This document shows, piece after piece, positions 41,856 to 50,745 of a stretch of DNA of 64,000 nucleotides. The stretch's first letter is position 1, and every line of letters starts with the position of its first letter. The translations under genes were made by a program, and so were the position numbers. This DNA is from an uncultured Clostridia bacterium. GTDB taxonomy: Bacteria; Bacillota; Clostridia; TANB77; CAG-508. The notes under the pieces were generated by a model. It saw nothing but the letters and a program-made list of their open reading frames with translations, made no database searches and was not told the DNA's origin. Location of the stretch: contig CAKOXV010000005.1 of NCBI GenBank assembly GCA_934130355.1, positions 31,499 through 95,498 of the forward strand, written 5' to 3'.

Positions 41856-43499
41856 ATGAAAATAACATTTTTAGGTGCCACCAAAATGGTAACAGGTTCA
41901 AACTTTTTGGTAGAAGCTGCAGGCAAAAAATTCTTAGTAGATTGTGGTATGTATCAAGGAAAAGCAGAATTAGAAGAGGAAAATTACAAACCATTTGATT
42001 ATAATCCAGCAGAAATAGATTTCATGTTATTAACACATGCACATATAGACCACTCTGGAAGAATTCCTAAACTATATAATGAAGGATTTTCAGGACCAAT
42101 TTATGCACATAAAGCAACATGTGATTTATGTGGAATAATGTTACCAGATAGTGGACACATTCAAGAAATGGAATCTCAATGGAAAAACAAAAAAAGATTA
42201 AGAAAAGGAGAACAAGAACTTCCACCACTATATACAGCAGAAGATGCAATAAGATGTCTAGAAATATTTACACCAGTAAAATATGATGAAATCATAGAAA
42301 TAACACCAGAAATTTATGTAAGATTTAATGATGCAGGACACATGTTAGGTTCAAGTATTATTGAAATCTGGGCAAAAGAAGATGGAAAAGAAACAAAAGC
42401 AGTATTTACAGGAGATTTAGGAAATAATGATATCCCATTACTTGCATCACCAACAATGATAGATAATTGTGATTATCTTGTAATGGAATCAACATATGGA
42501 AGCAGACTTCATAACAGAAATGAGCAAAAAGCAGAAATATTCTTAAATGTTGTATCAGAAACGATTGATCATGGAGGAACAGTAGTAATTCCATCATTTG
42601 CAGTAGGAAGAACACAAGAAATATTATATGAATTAAACAAAATAAAAGAAACTAGAGATGACGAAGAATTTAAAAGAAAATATAAAACATTAATGAAAGC
42701 ACCTGTATATGTAGACAGTCCACTTGCAATATCAGCAACAGAAGTTTTTAAACAAAATACAGATTTATTTGATGATGAAATAAAAGAAGAAATGGAAAAA
42801 GGAGATAATCCTTTAGAATTCCCAGGCTTAAGATTTACTCAAACAGCAGATGAATCAAAAGCACTAAATGAAAGTCAAGAACCAGCAATAATCATTTCAG
42901 CAAGTGGAATGTGTGACGTTGGAAGAATTAAACACCATCTAAAACATAATATTTGGAACCCAAATAGTACAATATTATTTGTAGGATATCAAGCAAATGG
43001 GACACTTGGATATTCAATTGTAAATGGAGCTAAAAAAGTAACAATATTTGGTGAAGAATTTGCAGTAAATGCTAGAGTTGAGTATATTGAAGGATATTCA
43101 GGACACGCTGATCAAGAATGGTTAATGAATTTTATATATTCATTTATAACAAAACCAAAACACATCTTTTTAGTACATGGCGAAGAAGATTCGCAAGAAG
43201 TATTAAGAGACAAAATTATAGAAGAAACAGGGATTGGAGTTTCTATTCCAGAATATGGTGAAACTTATGAATTAAGTGATGATTTAAAAGTTGTTAATAA
43301 AATAAAAATACAAAAGAAGATTGGAATGAAACAAGAAATTCAAGAAAGACTAAACAAATTACAACGTGAAATGAAAGAAATGGATACAATTGTTAGAGAA
43401 GACATTGAAGATACTAGTCTTAAAGAAGAAGACATCTTTAGAATAAATGAAAAGATTAAAGAACTAGAGAAAAATATAGTTAATATAATAGAAGGATAA
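41856..43499 (+). CDS. Beta-CASP metallo-RNase (CPSF/Ysh1-like), 547 aa
   Basis: Metallo-beta-lactamase-fold nuclease for RNA. Zinc motif HAHIDHSG (about residues 57-64), DAGHMLGS, TGDLGNND and the beta-CASP motifs MESTYG, the His-His of GMCDVGRIKHHL and GYSGHADQEWL are all present. Residues 1-450 cover the catalytic core. The C-terminal ~60 residues are a coiled coil. This is the archaeal/eukaryotic CPSF-type subfamily found in some Clostridia, not RNase J. Ribosome binding site TAGGAGAAT. Confidence 0.92.
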   Translation: MKITFLGATKMVTGSNFLVEAAGKKFLVDCGMYQGKAELEEENYKPFDYNPAEIDFMLLTHAHIDHSGRIPKLYNEGFSGPIYAHKATCDLCGIMLPDSGHIQEMESQWKNKKRLRKGEQELPPLYTAEDAIRCLEIFTPVKYDEIIEITPEIYVRFNDAGHMLGSSIIEIWAKEDGKETKAVFTGDLGNNDIPLLASPTMIDNCDYLVMESTYGSRLHNRNEQKAEIFLNVVSETIDHGGTVVIPSFAVGRTQEILYELNKIKETRDDEEFKRKYKTLMKAPVYVDSPLAISATEVFKQNTDLFDDEIKEEMEKGDNPLEFPGLRFTQTADESKALNESQEPAIIISASGMCDVGRIKHHLKHNIWNPNSTILFVGYQANGTLGYSIVNGAKKVTIFGEEFAVNARVEYIEGYSGHADQEWLMNFIYSFITKPKHIFLVHGEEDSQEVLRDKIIEETGIGVSIPEYGETYELSDDLKVVNKIKIQKKIGMKQEIQERLNKLQREMKEMDTIVREDIEDTSLKEEDIFRINEKIKELEKNIVNIIEG

Positions 43500-43516
43500 T
43501 AAGGAAGGACTTTAAA

Positions 43517-45409
43517 ATGGAAAAATACCTAAATGAAGCAATTATCGGAAACAAGAATATGTTAGTAACTTTTTCTGAAAATGGGGAAATGTTAAGATTA
43601 TCATATCCAAATAAAGATAATAGACAATATTTAAAATATTTTCATACAGGAGTAAAAATAAACGATTCAGAACTAATAAAAATGAATGAAGATATTAATA
43701 ATAATTATGTACAATATTATGACACAGATACAAATATATTAAATACAGAAATAACAAATACATATTTCAACCTAAAAATTTTACAAACAGACTTTGTATC
43801 AATAAAAGAAGACATCTTAATAAAAAGATATACATTCATAAATGAAAATAATATTGGTCTAGACACAAAATTTTTAATACATTCAGAACTTTTATCAGAC
43901 CAAAACAATTTTGTTAGTGGAATGAGAACAGATACAGGAATGATACAATATGCTCATGACTTTTCAGTTGCAACATTTTCAAAAACACATAAAATTTTGG
44001 ATGTTCAAATTAATGGAAGTTCTGAAAACATCAATTCAGGAGTTATTGGTGGAAAAGATTATATTGGAATGTCAAAAGATTCAAGTGTAAGCTATGACCT
44101 TGGAATAATAGAACCAGGAGAGAAAAAAATTCTTGAAATTTGTATATATATTGATGAAAACAAAAAAACAATGCAAGCAATAGAAGACGAAATTGAAAGA
44201 ATCAGAAAAATAGACTTAAACAAAGAATATTCAAATGTAAAATCATATTGGAGAAAATATGTAAAAGAGCATAATGGATTAGGATTAAAAGAACCAGAAA
44301 ATAGTTACGAGGAAAAAATTCAAAGCATATACAGAAGAAGTATATTACTATTTCCACTATTAACAAATCAAACAACAGGAGGAATAATAGCAGCACCAGA
44401 AGTAGATGAAAATTTAACACAATGTGGAAGATATGCATATTGTTGGCCTAGAGATGCAGTATTTATTACAAAAGCATTAGACATTTTAAAAATGACTAAA
44501 GAAACAGAAAAATTCTATAGTAATTTCTGCAGAATGACACAAAGCAAAAATGGAATGTGGGAACAACGTTTCTACACAGATGGAAGGTTAGCACCATGCT
44601 GGGGATATCAAGTTGATGAAACAGCAAGTGTAATATATGGAGTATACTCACATTACGAATATACTCAAAATGAAAAATTCTTAAAAGCCAATTTATACAT
44701 GTGTGAAAAAGCAGTAGATTTCTTAAAAAGATATGTTAAAGACATATTTGCTCAAACAGGTATTTATGCACCAAGTTATGATTTATGGGAAGAAAATGAA
44801 GGTATACATCTATATTCTTTATCAGCAATTTTCGCAGCATTTGAAGCAATGCTTAAAATATATAATGTATTAGGTGATAACCTTTCAGATTTTGAAAATA
44901 ACAGACTAAAAGAAGAAAAAGTAAACAAAAATATCCGAGAAATAAAACAATTACAAGTAGAACTAAAAAAATATATTGAGGAAAATTTTTATGATGAAAA
45001 CAGAAAATCTTTTGTAAGAAATAAAGAAGATAAAAGAATAGATATAAGCTTACTTGGAGCAGTGTATCCATTTAAAGTATTTTCAACAAAAGAAAAGAAA
45101 ATATTAAATACAGTAGATAATATCAATTTGACGATAAGAACATATACAGGCGGATATCAAAGATATGAATATGATGGTTATAGAAATGGAGCTCCATGGC
45201 CAATTGCAAATTTATGGCTAACATTATATTATTTAGAAAATGGAGAAAAGAAAAAAGCCAAAGAAACATTTGACTTTGTGCTAAAAACAGTTGGAAAACA
45301 TAGTTATTTAGGAGAACAAGTAGATAATAAAACATTAAAACCAAATTGGGTTATTGGTTTAGGTTGGACTCATGCAATGTTTATCATTGTGCTTGAAAAA
45401 ATGAGATAA
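43517..45409 (+). CDS. Glycoside hydrolase family 15 (glucoamylase-like), 630 aa
   Basis: Inverting alpha-glucosidase that removes glucose from the ends of starch-like or related glucans. No signal peptide, so intracellular. The N-terminal beta-sandwich domain spans about residues 1-240. The (alpha/alpha)6 catalytic barrel follows, with CGRYAYCWPRDA, the general acid Glu in YDLWEENEG and the general base Glu in YLGEQVD, then VIGLGWTHA. Possible role in glycogen or trehalose breakdown; the substrate cannot be fixed by eye. Confidence 0.92.
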   Translation: MEKYLNEAIIGNKNMLVTFSENGEMLRLSYPNKDNRQYLKYFHTGVKINDSELIKMNEDINNNYVQYYDTDTNILNTEITNTYFNLKILQTDFVSIKEDILIKRYTFINENNIGLDTKFLIHSELLSDQNNFVSGMRTDTGMIQYAHDFSVATFSKTHKILDVQINGSSENINSGVIGGKDYIGMSKDSSVSYDLGIIEPGEKKILEICIYIDENKKTMQAIEDEIERIRKIDLNKEYSNVKSYWRKYVKEHNGLGLKEPENSYEEKIQSIYRRSILLFPLLTNQTTGGIIAAPEVDENLTQCGRYAYCWPRDAVFITKALDILKMTKETEKFYSNFCRMTQSKNGMWEQRFYTDGRLAPCWGYQVDETASVIYGVYSHYEYTQNEKFLKANLYMCEKAVDFLKRYVKDIFAQTGIYAPSYDLWEENEGIHLYSLSAIFAAFEAMLKIYNVLGDNLSDFENNRLKEEKVNKNIREIKQLQVELKKYIEENFYDENRKSFVRNKEDKRIDISLLGAVYPFKVFSTKEKKILNTVDNINLTIRTYTGGYQRYEYDGYRNGAPWPIANLWLTLYYLENGEKKKAKETFDFVLKTVGKHSYLGEQVDNKTLKPNWVIGLGWTHAMFIIVLEKMR

Positions 45410-45436
45410 AAAAAGTATGCTTTTGCATACTTTTTA
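45410..45436. terminator. Bidirectional terminator GH15 / murC
   Basis: AAAAAGTATGC-TTTT-GCATACTTTTT, with T tracts in both directions. It serves both convergent genes. The murC stop codon overlaps its right end. Confidence 0.9.
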
Positions 45437-46816
45437 TTTTTGGGTTAACATTGGACCAATATCAGTAACTGTACCAGCTCCAAGAGTTAAAACAATATCA
45501 TCTTTTTGAACATGGTCTTTTATATAAGAAGCACAACCTTCAAGAGAAGGAATATAAATTGCATCTTTTCCTAATTTTGTAATTGCATCAGCCAAATCTT
45601 TAGAAGAAATATTATAAGTGTTAGTTTCTCTTGCTGCATAAATATCAGTAACAATAATATTATCAAAAGAAAGTAAAGCTTTAGCAAAATCATCTAAAAG
45701 ATTAAATGTTCTACTATATGTATGTGGTTGAAAAATAACCCATGATTTATTATAAGTTTTATTTTTTAAAGCTTTAGCAGTAGCAATTACTTCTGTTGGA
45801 TGATGACCATAATCATCATATACTTTAGCACCATTAACAATTCCTTTATATTGGAATCTACGTTCAGCTCCAGTAAATTTTTCTAAAGCAGTTTTCATGC
45901 AATCAACAGAAATTCCATAACTATCACATAATGAAATACAAGCTAATGCATTTAAAACATTGTGTCTACCAGGAATTGAAAGTTTAAAATGTCCGAAAAG
46001 TTCATTATTTTTATAACAATCAAACTCTGGAAAACCATTTTCGTCAAAAGCAATATTTTTTGCACAATAATCGACATCTTTATTTTCTATACCATATTTA
46101 ATAACAGGTGCTTTAGAATGTTCAGGTAAAATTAAACAATTTGCATCATCTGCATTTATAATAAGATGACCATCTTTTGGCAAAAGCTCAACATATTTTA
46201 TAAAAGCTTTTTTGATATTTTCAATATTTTTGTAATAGTCTAAATGATCATTATCAATATTTAAAATAATTTCACTTCTTGGACTGAATTTTAAAAAGCT
46301 TTCAACATATTCACAAGCTTCAATTATAAAGTTTTCACTATTTCCAACTCTATAATTTCCACCAAGTTCTTTAATAATTGCTCCAACTTGAATACTAGGA
46401 TCTCTAAGAGCTTCTATAAAACATAAAGATACAAGTGAAGTTGTTGTAGTTTTTCCATGTGTTCCAGAAATTGCAATAGTATTTTTATAACATCTTGTAA
46501 GTTCACCTAAAAAGTCTGAACGTTCAATAACTGGAATTCCAAGTTCTTTTGCACGAACAAGTTCAGGATTATCTTGTTTTATAGCAGCTGTATAAACTAC
46601 ACAGTCAGCACCTTCAACATTTTTTGCATTATGTCCGACAAAAGTTTTAATATTTGCTTTATTTAATATATGTAAAATTTCTGAATCAACATTATTACTT
46701 CCTGAAACTTCAAAACCCCAATTAACAAGGATTTCAGCAATTCCACTCATACTTATACCGCCGATTCCAATCATAAAGATTTTTTTGTATTTCTTAATAT
46801 TTTTAATATTAGGCAT
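45434..46816 (-). CDS. murC: UDP-N-acetylmuramate--L-alanine ligase MurC
   Basis: Adds L-alanine to UDP-MurNAc, the first peptide step of peptidoglycan synthesis. The 460-residue Mur ligase has GIGGISMSGIAEI at the N-terminus, the ATP loop SGTHGKTTTTSL, NIDNDHLDYY and DDYGHHPTEV. The ATG at 46816 has AAGGAG 8 bp upstream; a GTG three codons earlier overlaps that site. It is alone on the - strand with its own promoter and shares its upstream region with spoVG across element C. Confidence 0.97.
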   Translation of the reverse strand: MPNIKNIKKYKKIFMIGIGGISMSGIAEILVNWGFEVSGSNNVDSEILHILNKANIKTFVGHNAKNVEGADCVVYTAAIKQDNPELVRAKELGIPVIERSDFLGELTRCYKNTIAISGTHGKTTTTSLVSLCFIEALRDPSIQVGAIIKELGGNYRVGNSENFIIEACEYVESFLKFSPRSEIILNIDNDHLDYYKNIENIKKAFIKYVELLPKDGHLIINADDANCLILPEHSKAPVIKYGIENKDVDYCAKNIAFDENGFPEFDCYKNNELFGHFKLSIPGRHNVLNALACISLCDSYGISVDCMKTALEKFTGAERRFQYKGIVNGAKVYDDYGHHPTEVIATAKALKNKTYNKSWVIFQPHTYSRTFNLLDDFAKALLSFDNIIVTDIYAARETNTYNISSKDLADAITKLGKDAIYIPSLEGCASYIKDHVQKDDIVLTLGAGTVTDIGPMLTQK

Positions 46817-46861
46817 TATAAACACTCCTTAAATTTATTTGGCAATAAATTAACATTTTTT

Positions 46862-46903
46862 ATTATATACTTATATAATGCAAATTTCAAGGCTTTTGTT
46901 ACA
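46862..46903 (-). promoter_or_regulatory. murC promoter with a TGTAAC box
   Basis: On the - strand: TGTAAC (46903-46898), 7 bp, -35 TTGAAA (46890-46885), 17-bp spacer and -10 TATAAT (46867-46862). The single box is at a similar distance from the -35 as in the phased arrays. Element C begins about 10 bp further upstream. Confidence 0.7.
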
Positions 46904-46913
46904 AAAAATATGG

Positions 46914-47308
46914 AACTAATAATAGTTTTAATACACACCTCGACACAAATGGCTTCATGGCACCACTGGAACTAGGTATATATATTAAATAATGGATAAT
47001 TTTGTGCATCTAAACTTGAGGATAGAAAATCTTAAAGTACATACACGAGGAATGCTCACGTCAAAAATTAATATATTACTATTCCATGGCAAAAACATAG
47101 CTGGGGTCATCCCCATAGTGGGTCTTTGCCTTATTTCATAGTAATATATTAATTTTTGGACTAAGAGAGAGAGGCTCGTGTTGTACTTTTAGATTTTATA
47201 TGAAAGTTTAGCTTGTCCAAAATTTGGAATGTTTTTAATATATATACCTGGTTACAGTGGTGCCATGAAACCATTTGTGTCAAGGTATGCATTAGAACTA
47301 TTAATTAG
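46914..47308. repeat. Nested palindromic element, copy C (~395 bp)
   Basis: Most of the 631-bp gap between divergent murC and spoVG. Outer arm GACACAAATGGCTTCATGGC (46942-46961) pairs with 47263-47282, and AGGTATATATATTAA (46974-46988) pairs with 47234-47248. A middle island, ATTTTGTGCATCTAAACTT (46999-47017), pairs loosely with the island at 47202-47225 that is shared with element D. The inner palindrome (47063-47157) has AAAAATTAATATATTACTAT arms and the core GGCAAAAACATAGCTGGGG (47088-47106). The palindrome may have been built by nested insertion. No coding potential seen. Confidence 0.87.
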
Positions 47309-47447
47309 CAACATAAATTTAAAATAAAAAAATATTAAAAAATTTGTAAAAAAAGAGGGAAAAAAATTAGAATAGGAGAATAATATACATAGTACATAAG
47401 AATACACGTATATGTACAAATTTAAAATAACAGTGGAGGTGCACACA

Positions 47448-47720
47448 ATGCAAATAACAGACGTACGTTTAAGAAAAGTAAATTCAGAGAACAGAATGAA
47501 AGCTGTTGCTTCTGTAACATTCGATAATGAATTTGTTATCCATGATATCAAAGTTATCGAAAGTCAAAATGGATTATTCATTGCTATGCCAAGCAGAAAA
47601 ACTCCAAACGGAGAATTCAAAGACATAGCTCATCCAATCAATGCTGAAACAAGAGAGAAAGTTCAAAAAGCTATATTAGAAGCTTATGACGCTCCTGAAA
47701 CAGAAGAATCAGCAGAATAA
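47448..47720 (+). CDS. spoVG: Septation / sporulation regulator SpoVG
   Basis: Small RNA/DNA-binding regulator linked to asymmetric septation, capsule and stress genes in Firmicutes. The 90-residue protein begins [19 protein letters not shown], with [31 protein letters not shown] and DIAHPI, matching the family throughout. The ATG at 47448 follows GTGGAGGTG; an in-frame ATG at 47412 lacks a site. In Bacillus it is sigma-H dependent; here an AGGAGAA...GAAT pair (47374-47403) is visible, but the spacing is too long to call. Confidence 0.97.
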   Translation: MQITDVRLRKVNSENRMKAVASVTFDNEFVIHDIKVIESQNGLFIAMPSRKTPNGEFKDIAHPINAETREKVQKAILEAYDAPETEESAE

Positions 47721-47743
47721 TTATAAATACAAATTAATTTCGA

Positions 47744-47774
47744 AGAAGATACATCAAATAGATGTATCTTTTTT
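47744..47774 (+). terminator. Terminator after spoVG
   Basis: AAGATACATC-AAATA-GATGTATCTT perfect hairpin followed by TTTT. Confidence 0.9.
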
Positions 47775-47863
47775 GAGTTATAAAATAAATCAAAAAATAA
47801 GTAATAAAAAAGGAACAACTTCAATATACATTAATAAACAAAAAATGTAGAGGAGGTTTTTTC

Positions 47864-49399
47864 ATGGAAATAAACACAACAAAAGAGACTTTAAATGTAA
47901 ACAAAGTGATATGTGAAAAGAAAGAAATAATCAATATACAAGGAGATGTAATAGTTCCAGATTCAAAGCCAGATATATTAAATGCAATCACAACAAGTGG
48001 AAATGTATGTATATACAAAAAAGAAATAATGGACGGAAAACTTAGAATAGATGGTAATATACTTACATATATTATGTATTTAGCAGATAGTAGCACAGAC
48101 AATATAAGAGGATTAAACACAGGGCTAGACTTTTCAGAAAATATAAATATTCCCGAACTAGAAACAGGAATGAATGTTGAATTAGCAACATCAATAAAAT
48201 TTATCGAATGTAAGGTATTAAATGGTAGAAAAATTGCCATAAAAGTTACACTAGAAGTAAGGATGAAAGTATATTCAAAAGAAACAATTGAAATAGTAAC
48301 AGATTTAAATAACGAAAATGTTCAAATATTAAGTAAAAATCTAACAGTTAATTCATTACTAGGAGATGGCACAACAAAAGCCTATATTAAAGAAAATATA
48401 TCAATACCAAACACAGATAACCTTGCAGAAATTTTGGGATTACAAATATGTTTAGTAGACAAAGATACAAAAATAAGTTACAACAAAGTATTAGCAAAAT
48501 CAGAAGTTGAAATAAAAATGACATATTTAACAGAAGATGGTCGTATATGTAAAAATCAAACAAGATTACCACTTGTAGGATTTATCGATATGCCAAATAT
48601 CAAAGAAGAAAATGTATGTGACACAATATATGTAATTAAAAATATATTAATTAAGCCTAATGCCATAGAAGAACACTCAGTATATATAGAAATAGAAACA
48701 GAAATTTCATGTATGGCTTATGAAGAAAAAGAAGTAAAAGTTATTCAAGATATGTATTGTCCGGGACAAAAGATGAATTTTGAACAAACAATGGCAAATA
48801 CAATAACAAGTAAGCAATGCAAAAAAAATACATGTAATATAAGAGAAAAGGTAAATGTTCCAGAGCTTGAAAATGGAACAATTGTAGATGTTGATATTAC
48901 TCCAAATATTAACAAAGAAAGCAAAATGAATGGTAAAATTTTATTTGAAGGTGAAATTGAGCTAAACTTTATTTTTACAGATAATTCAGCAATGGGAGTA
49001 AACAGCAAAAAAATAACACTTCCTTTTGAGCAAACAGTTGATGGAGTTTCAGAAAATTGTAAGGCAGACACAGAAATTGAAGTTAATTCACAAGAATTTT
49101 CTGAACAAGCAGGAGTTGTAAATGTAAATTTAGACTTAAATTTTGAAACAAATTCTTATAGCACAGCTTCAATACCTGTAATAAGCAACATTTCAACAGA
49201 AGATGAAAATAACATGCAAGACTATAGTGTAATAATATATGTTGTAAAAGCTGGAGACAGTTTGTGGAAAATCGCAAAAAGGTATGGAAGTACAGTTGAC
49301 GACATTGCAAGAGTAAATGGAATTGAAAATCCTGATAGAATAAATGCCGGAGAAAAAATATATATTCCTAGATATGTACTAAGAAAAGTAAATGTCTAA
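47864..49399 (+). CDS. DUF3794 (SPOCS) - LysM protein, 511 aa
   Basis: Likely spore-envelope protein. Tandem DUF3794/SPOCS-type beta domains cover residues ~1-440 (repeated KPDILNAI and EVEIKMTYLTEDGR patterns). A C-terminal LysM domain has YVVKAGDSLWKIAKRYGSTV and NGIENPDRINAGEKIYIP (about 455-500). The SPOCS-LysM pairing occurs in clostridial coat or cortex-associated proteins related to SpoVID/SafA. No signal peptide, consistent with mother-cell assembly. Ribosome binding site AGAGGAGG. The next gene, yunB, overlaps by 8 bp. Confidence 0.9.
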   Translation: MEINTTKETLNVNKVICEKKEIINIQGDVIVPDSKPDILNAITTSGNVCIYKKEIMDGKLRIDGNILTYIMYLADSSTDNIRGLNTGLDFSENINIPELETGMNVELATSIKFIECKVLNGRKIAIKVTLEVRMKVYSKETIEIVTDLNNENVQILSKNLTVNSLLGDGTTKAYIKENISIPNTDNLAEILGLQICLVDKDTKISYNKVLAKSEVEIKMTYLTEDGRICKNQTRLPLVGFIDMPNIKEENVCDTIYVIKNILIKPNAIEEHSVYIEIETEISCMAYEEKEVKVIQDMYCPGQKMNFEQTMANTITSKQCKKNTCNIREKVNVPELENGTIVDVDITPNINKESKMNGKILFEGEIELNFIFTDNSAMGVNSKKITLPFEQTVDGVSENCKADTEIEVNSQEFSEQAGVVNVNLDLNFETNSYSTASIPVISNISTEDENNMQDYSVIIYVVKAGDSLWKIAKRYGSTVDDIARVNGIENPDRINAGEKIYIPRYVLRKVNV

Positions 49400-50072
49400 A
49401 ATCTATTCAAGAAAAAGGTTTATAATCAAAAGAAAAAGGAAGATAATCAAAATTACACTAACACTAGTCATAGCTGTAATTATATATAAAATAACAATTG
49501 GTTTCGTTGGTCCTGTTTTTGAAACATTATGTGAAGAAAAAGTAAGAATAATATCAACAATAATTTCAAATCAGGAGTCAACGAAAATCATGAATAAATA
49601 TCAATATGAAGAATTATATACAATTGAAAAAGATGAGGTCGGAGATGTAACAATTATAAAATCAAATGTAGTTCCTATAAATAATATGATTTCTGATCTA
49701 ACTGAAGCAATTCAAAATAGATTTAATGAAGTTGAAAATACTGAAATTAAAATCACTTTGGGAAATTTATTAGGAGGGTATTATTTCTCAGGAATTGGAC
49801 CTTCTATACCTATTAAAGTACGAAGCTCTGGAACAATTGATACAGAAATAAAAAGTGAGTTTATAGCACAAGGCATAAATCAAACATTACATAGAGTCTA
49901 TGTGAATTTTGAGTGTTATTTTAAGGTTATAACACCTGTTAAAAATTTTGAGAAAAAGGTTACTAATCAGGTTATAATTGCAGAACATGTTATTGTTGGA
50001 AATATTCCAGATGCCTACTATAATCTTGAGGGAGTGAATAGCACTGGGGATATGTTGAATTCGATTAAATAA
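49392..50072 (+). CDS. yunB: Sporulation protein YunB
   Basis: Forespore/mother-cell membrane protein of unknown mechanism. One N-terminal helix (IIKITLTLVIAVIIYKITIGF) after a very basic start is followed by the YunB domain with NNMISDLTEAIQNR, ITLGNLLGGYYFSGIGPSIPIKV and GINQTLHRVYVNFECYFKVI. The 226-residue length fits. It overlaps the DUF3794-LysM gene, so the two form a sporulation operon. Confidence 0.93.
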   Translation: MSKIYSRKRFIIKRKRKIIKITLTLVIAVIIYKITIGFVGPVFETLCEEKVRIISTIISNQESTKIMNKYQYEELYTIEKDEVGDVTIIKSNVVPINNMISDLTEAIQNRFNEVENTEIKITLGNLLGGYYFSGIGPSIPIKVRSSGTIDTEIKSEFIAQGINQTLHRVYVNFECYFKVITPVKNFEKKVTNQVIIAEHVIVGNIPDAYYNLEGVNSTGDMLNSIK

Positions 50073-50075
50073 TCT

Positions 50076-50107
50076 AAAAGAGAAGTACAATGTGCACTTC
50101 TCTTTTT
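50076..50107 (+). terminator. Terminator after yunB
   Basis: AAAAGAGAAGT..ACTTCTCTTTTT hairpin with a T tract, 4 bp after the stop codon. Confidence 0.88.
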
Positions 50108-50136
50108 AAACTATTAAACAACTTCAATATACCCTC

Positions 50137-50165
50137 TTGTATAAAAAAAAATACTTTGATATAAT
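50137..50165 (+). promoter_or_regulatory. Promoter of the hydrogenase operon
   Basis: -35 TTGTAT (50137-50142), 17-bp spacer and perfect -10 TATAAT (50160-50165), 30 bp before the hydC start. No TGTWAC box precedes it. Confidence 0.75.
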
Positions 50166-50194
50166 TTAAACATAATAGCAAAGGAGGAGATAAA

Positions 50195-50674
50195 ATGGAA
50201 GAACAATGCAAGTGCGGATGTAGCGGAAAAGACGAATTTTTAGAAGGTTTATGTGAAAAATATAAGCCAATAAAAGACAATTTAATACAAATGTTAAACG
50301 AAGTACAAGAACATTATGGATATGTACCAATGAAAGCTCAAAAAGTTTTATCAGAATATTTAAATTTACCAATGGCAGAGATATATGGTGTAGTAACATT
50401 TTATTCAAGATTTACACTAAAACCAAAAGGAAAATACAACATAGCAGTATGTTTAGGAACAGCATGTTATGTAAAAGGTTCACAAAAAATAATGGACAGA
50501 TTAAAAGATAGATTAAAAATAGAACCAGGAGAAACAACGCCAGACGGAAAATTTTCAATAGAAGAAACCAGATGTGTTGGAGCATGCGGATTAGCTCCTG
50601 TATTTACAGTAAATGGAAAAGTATATGGAAAAGCAACAGTGCAAATGTTAGACCAAGTCTTAGATGAGCTATAA
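50195..50674 (+). CDS. hydC: Bifurcating [FeFe]-hydrogenase subunit HydC (NuoE-like)
   Basis: 24-kDa subunit carrying one [2Fe-2S] cluster in the HydABC complex that couples NADH and reduced ferredoxin to H2. The 159 residues include YGVVTFYSRF and the four ligands in CLGTAC (about residue 87) and RCVGACGLAP. The first residues, MEEQCKCGCSGKDEF, add an unusual three-Cys cluster not typical of NuoE. Ribosome binding site AAGGAGGAG. First gene of hydCBA. Confidence 0.93.
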   Translation: MEEQCKCGCSGKDEFLEGLCEKYKPIKDNLIQMLNEVQEHYGYVPMKAQKVLSEYLNLPMAEIYGVVTFYSRFTLKPKGKYNIAVCLGTACYVKGSQKIMDRLKDRLKIEPGETTPDGKFSIEETRCVGACGLAPVFTVNGKVYGKATVQMLDQVLDEL

Positions 50675-50679
50675 ATGTA

Positions 50680-50729
50680 AAAAAAAGGACCGTCCCCAAA
50701 TTCGCGAAAAAAAGGACCGTCCCCAAATT
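50680..50729. repeat. Tandem pair of GGACCGTCCCC repeats
   Basis: Two identical 23-bp units (seven A, then GGACCGTCCCCAAATT) at 50680-50702 and 50707-50729, separated by CGCG, in the gap between hydC and hydB. The GC-rich core stands out from the AT-rich surroundings. GGGGACGGTCC-type motifs recur between genes in many bacteria and are sometimes linked to REP-associated transposases; no such gene is in the window. Confidence 0.85.
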
Positions 50730-50745
50730 AACAAGGGGGAATAAA

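Noticed and set aside
47252..47551. - strand frame spanning the right arm of element C and the start of spoVG
   Set aside because: Overlaps a palindrome and the well-supported spoVG gene; no family features.
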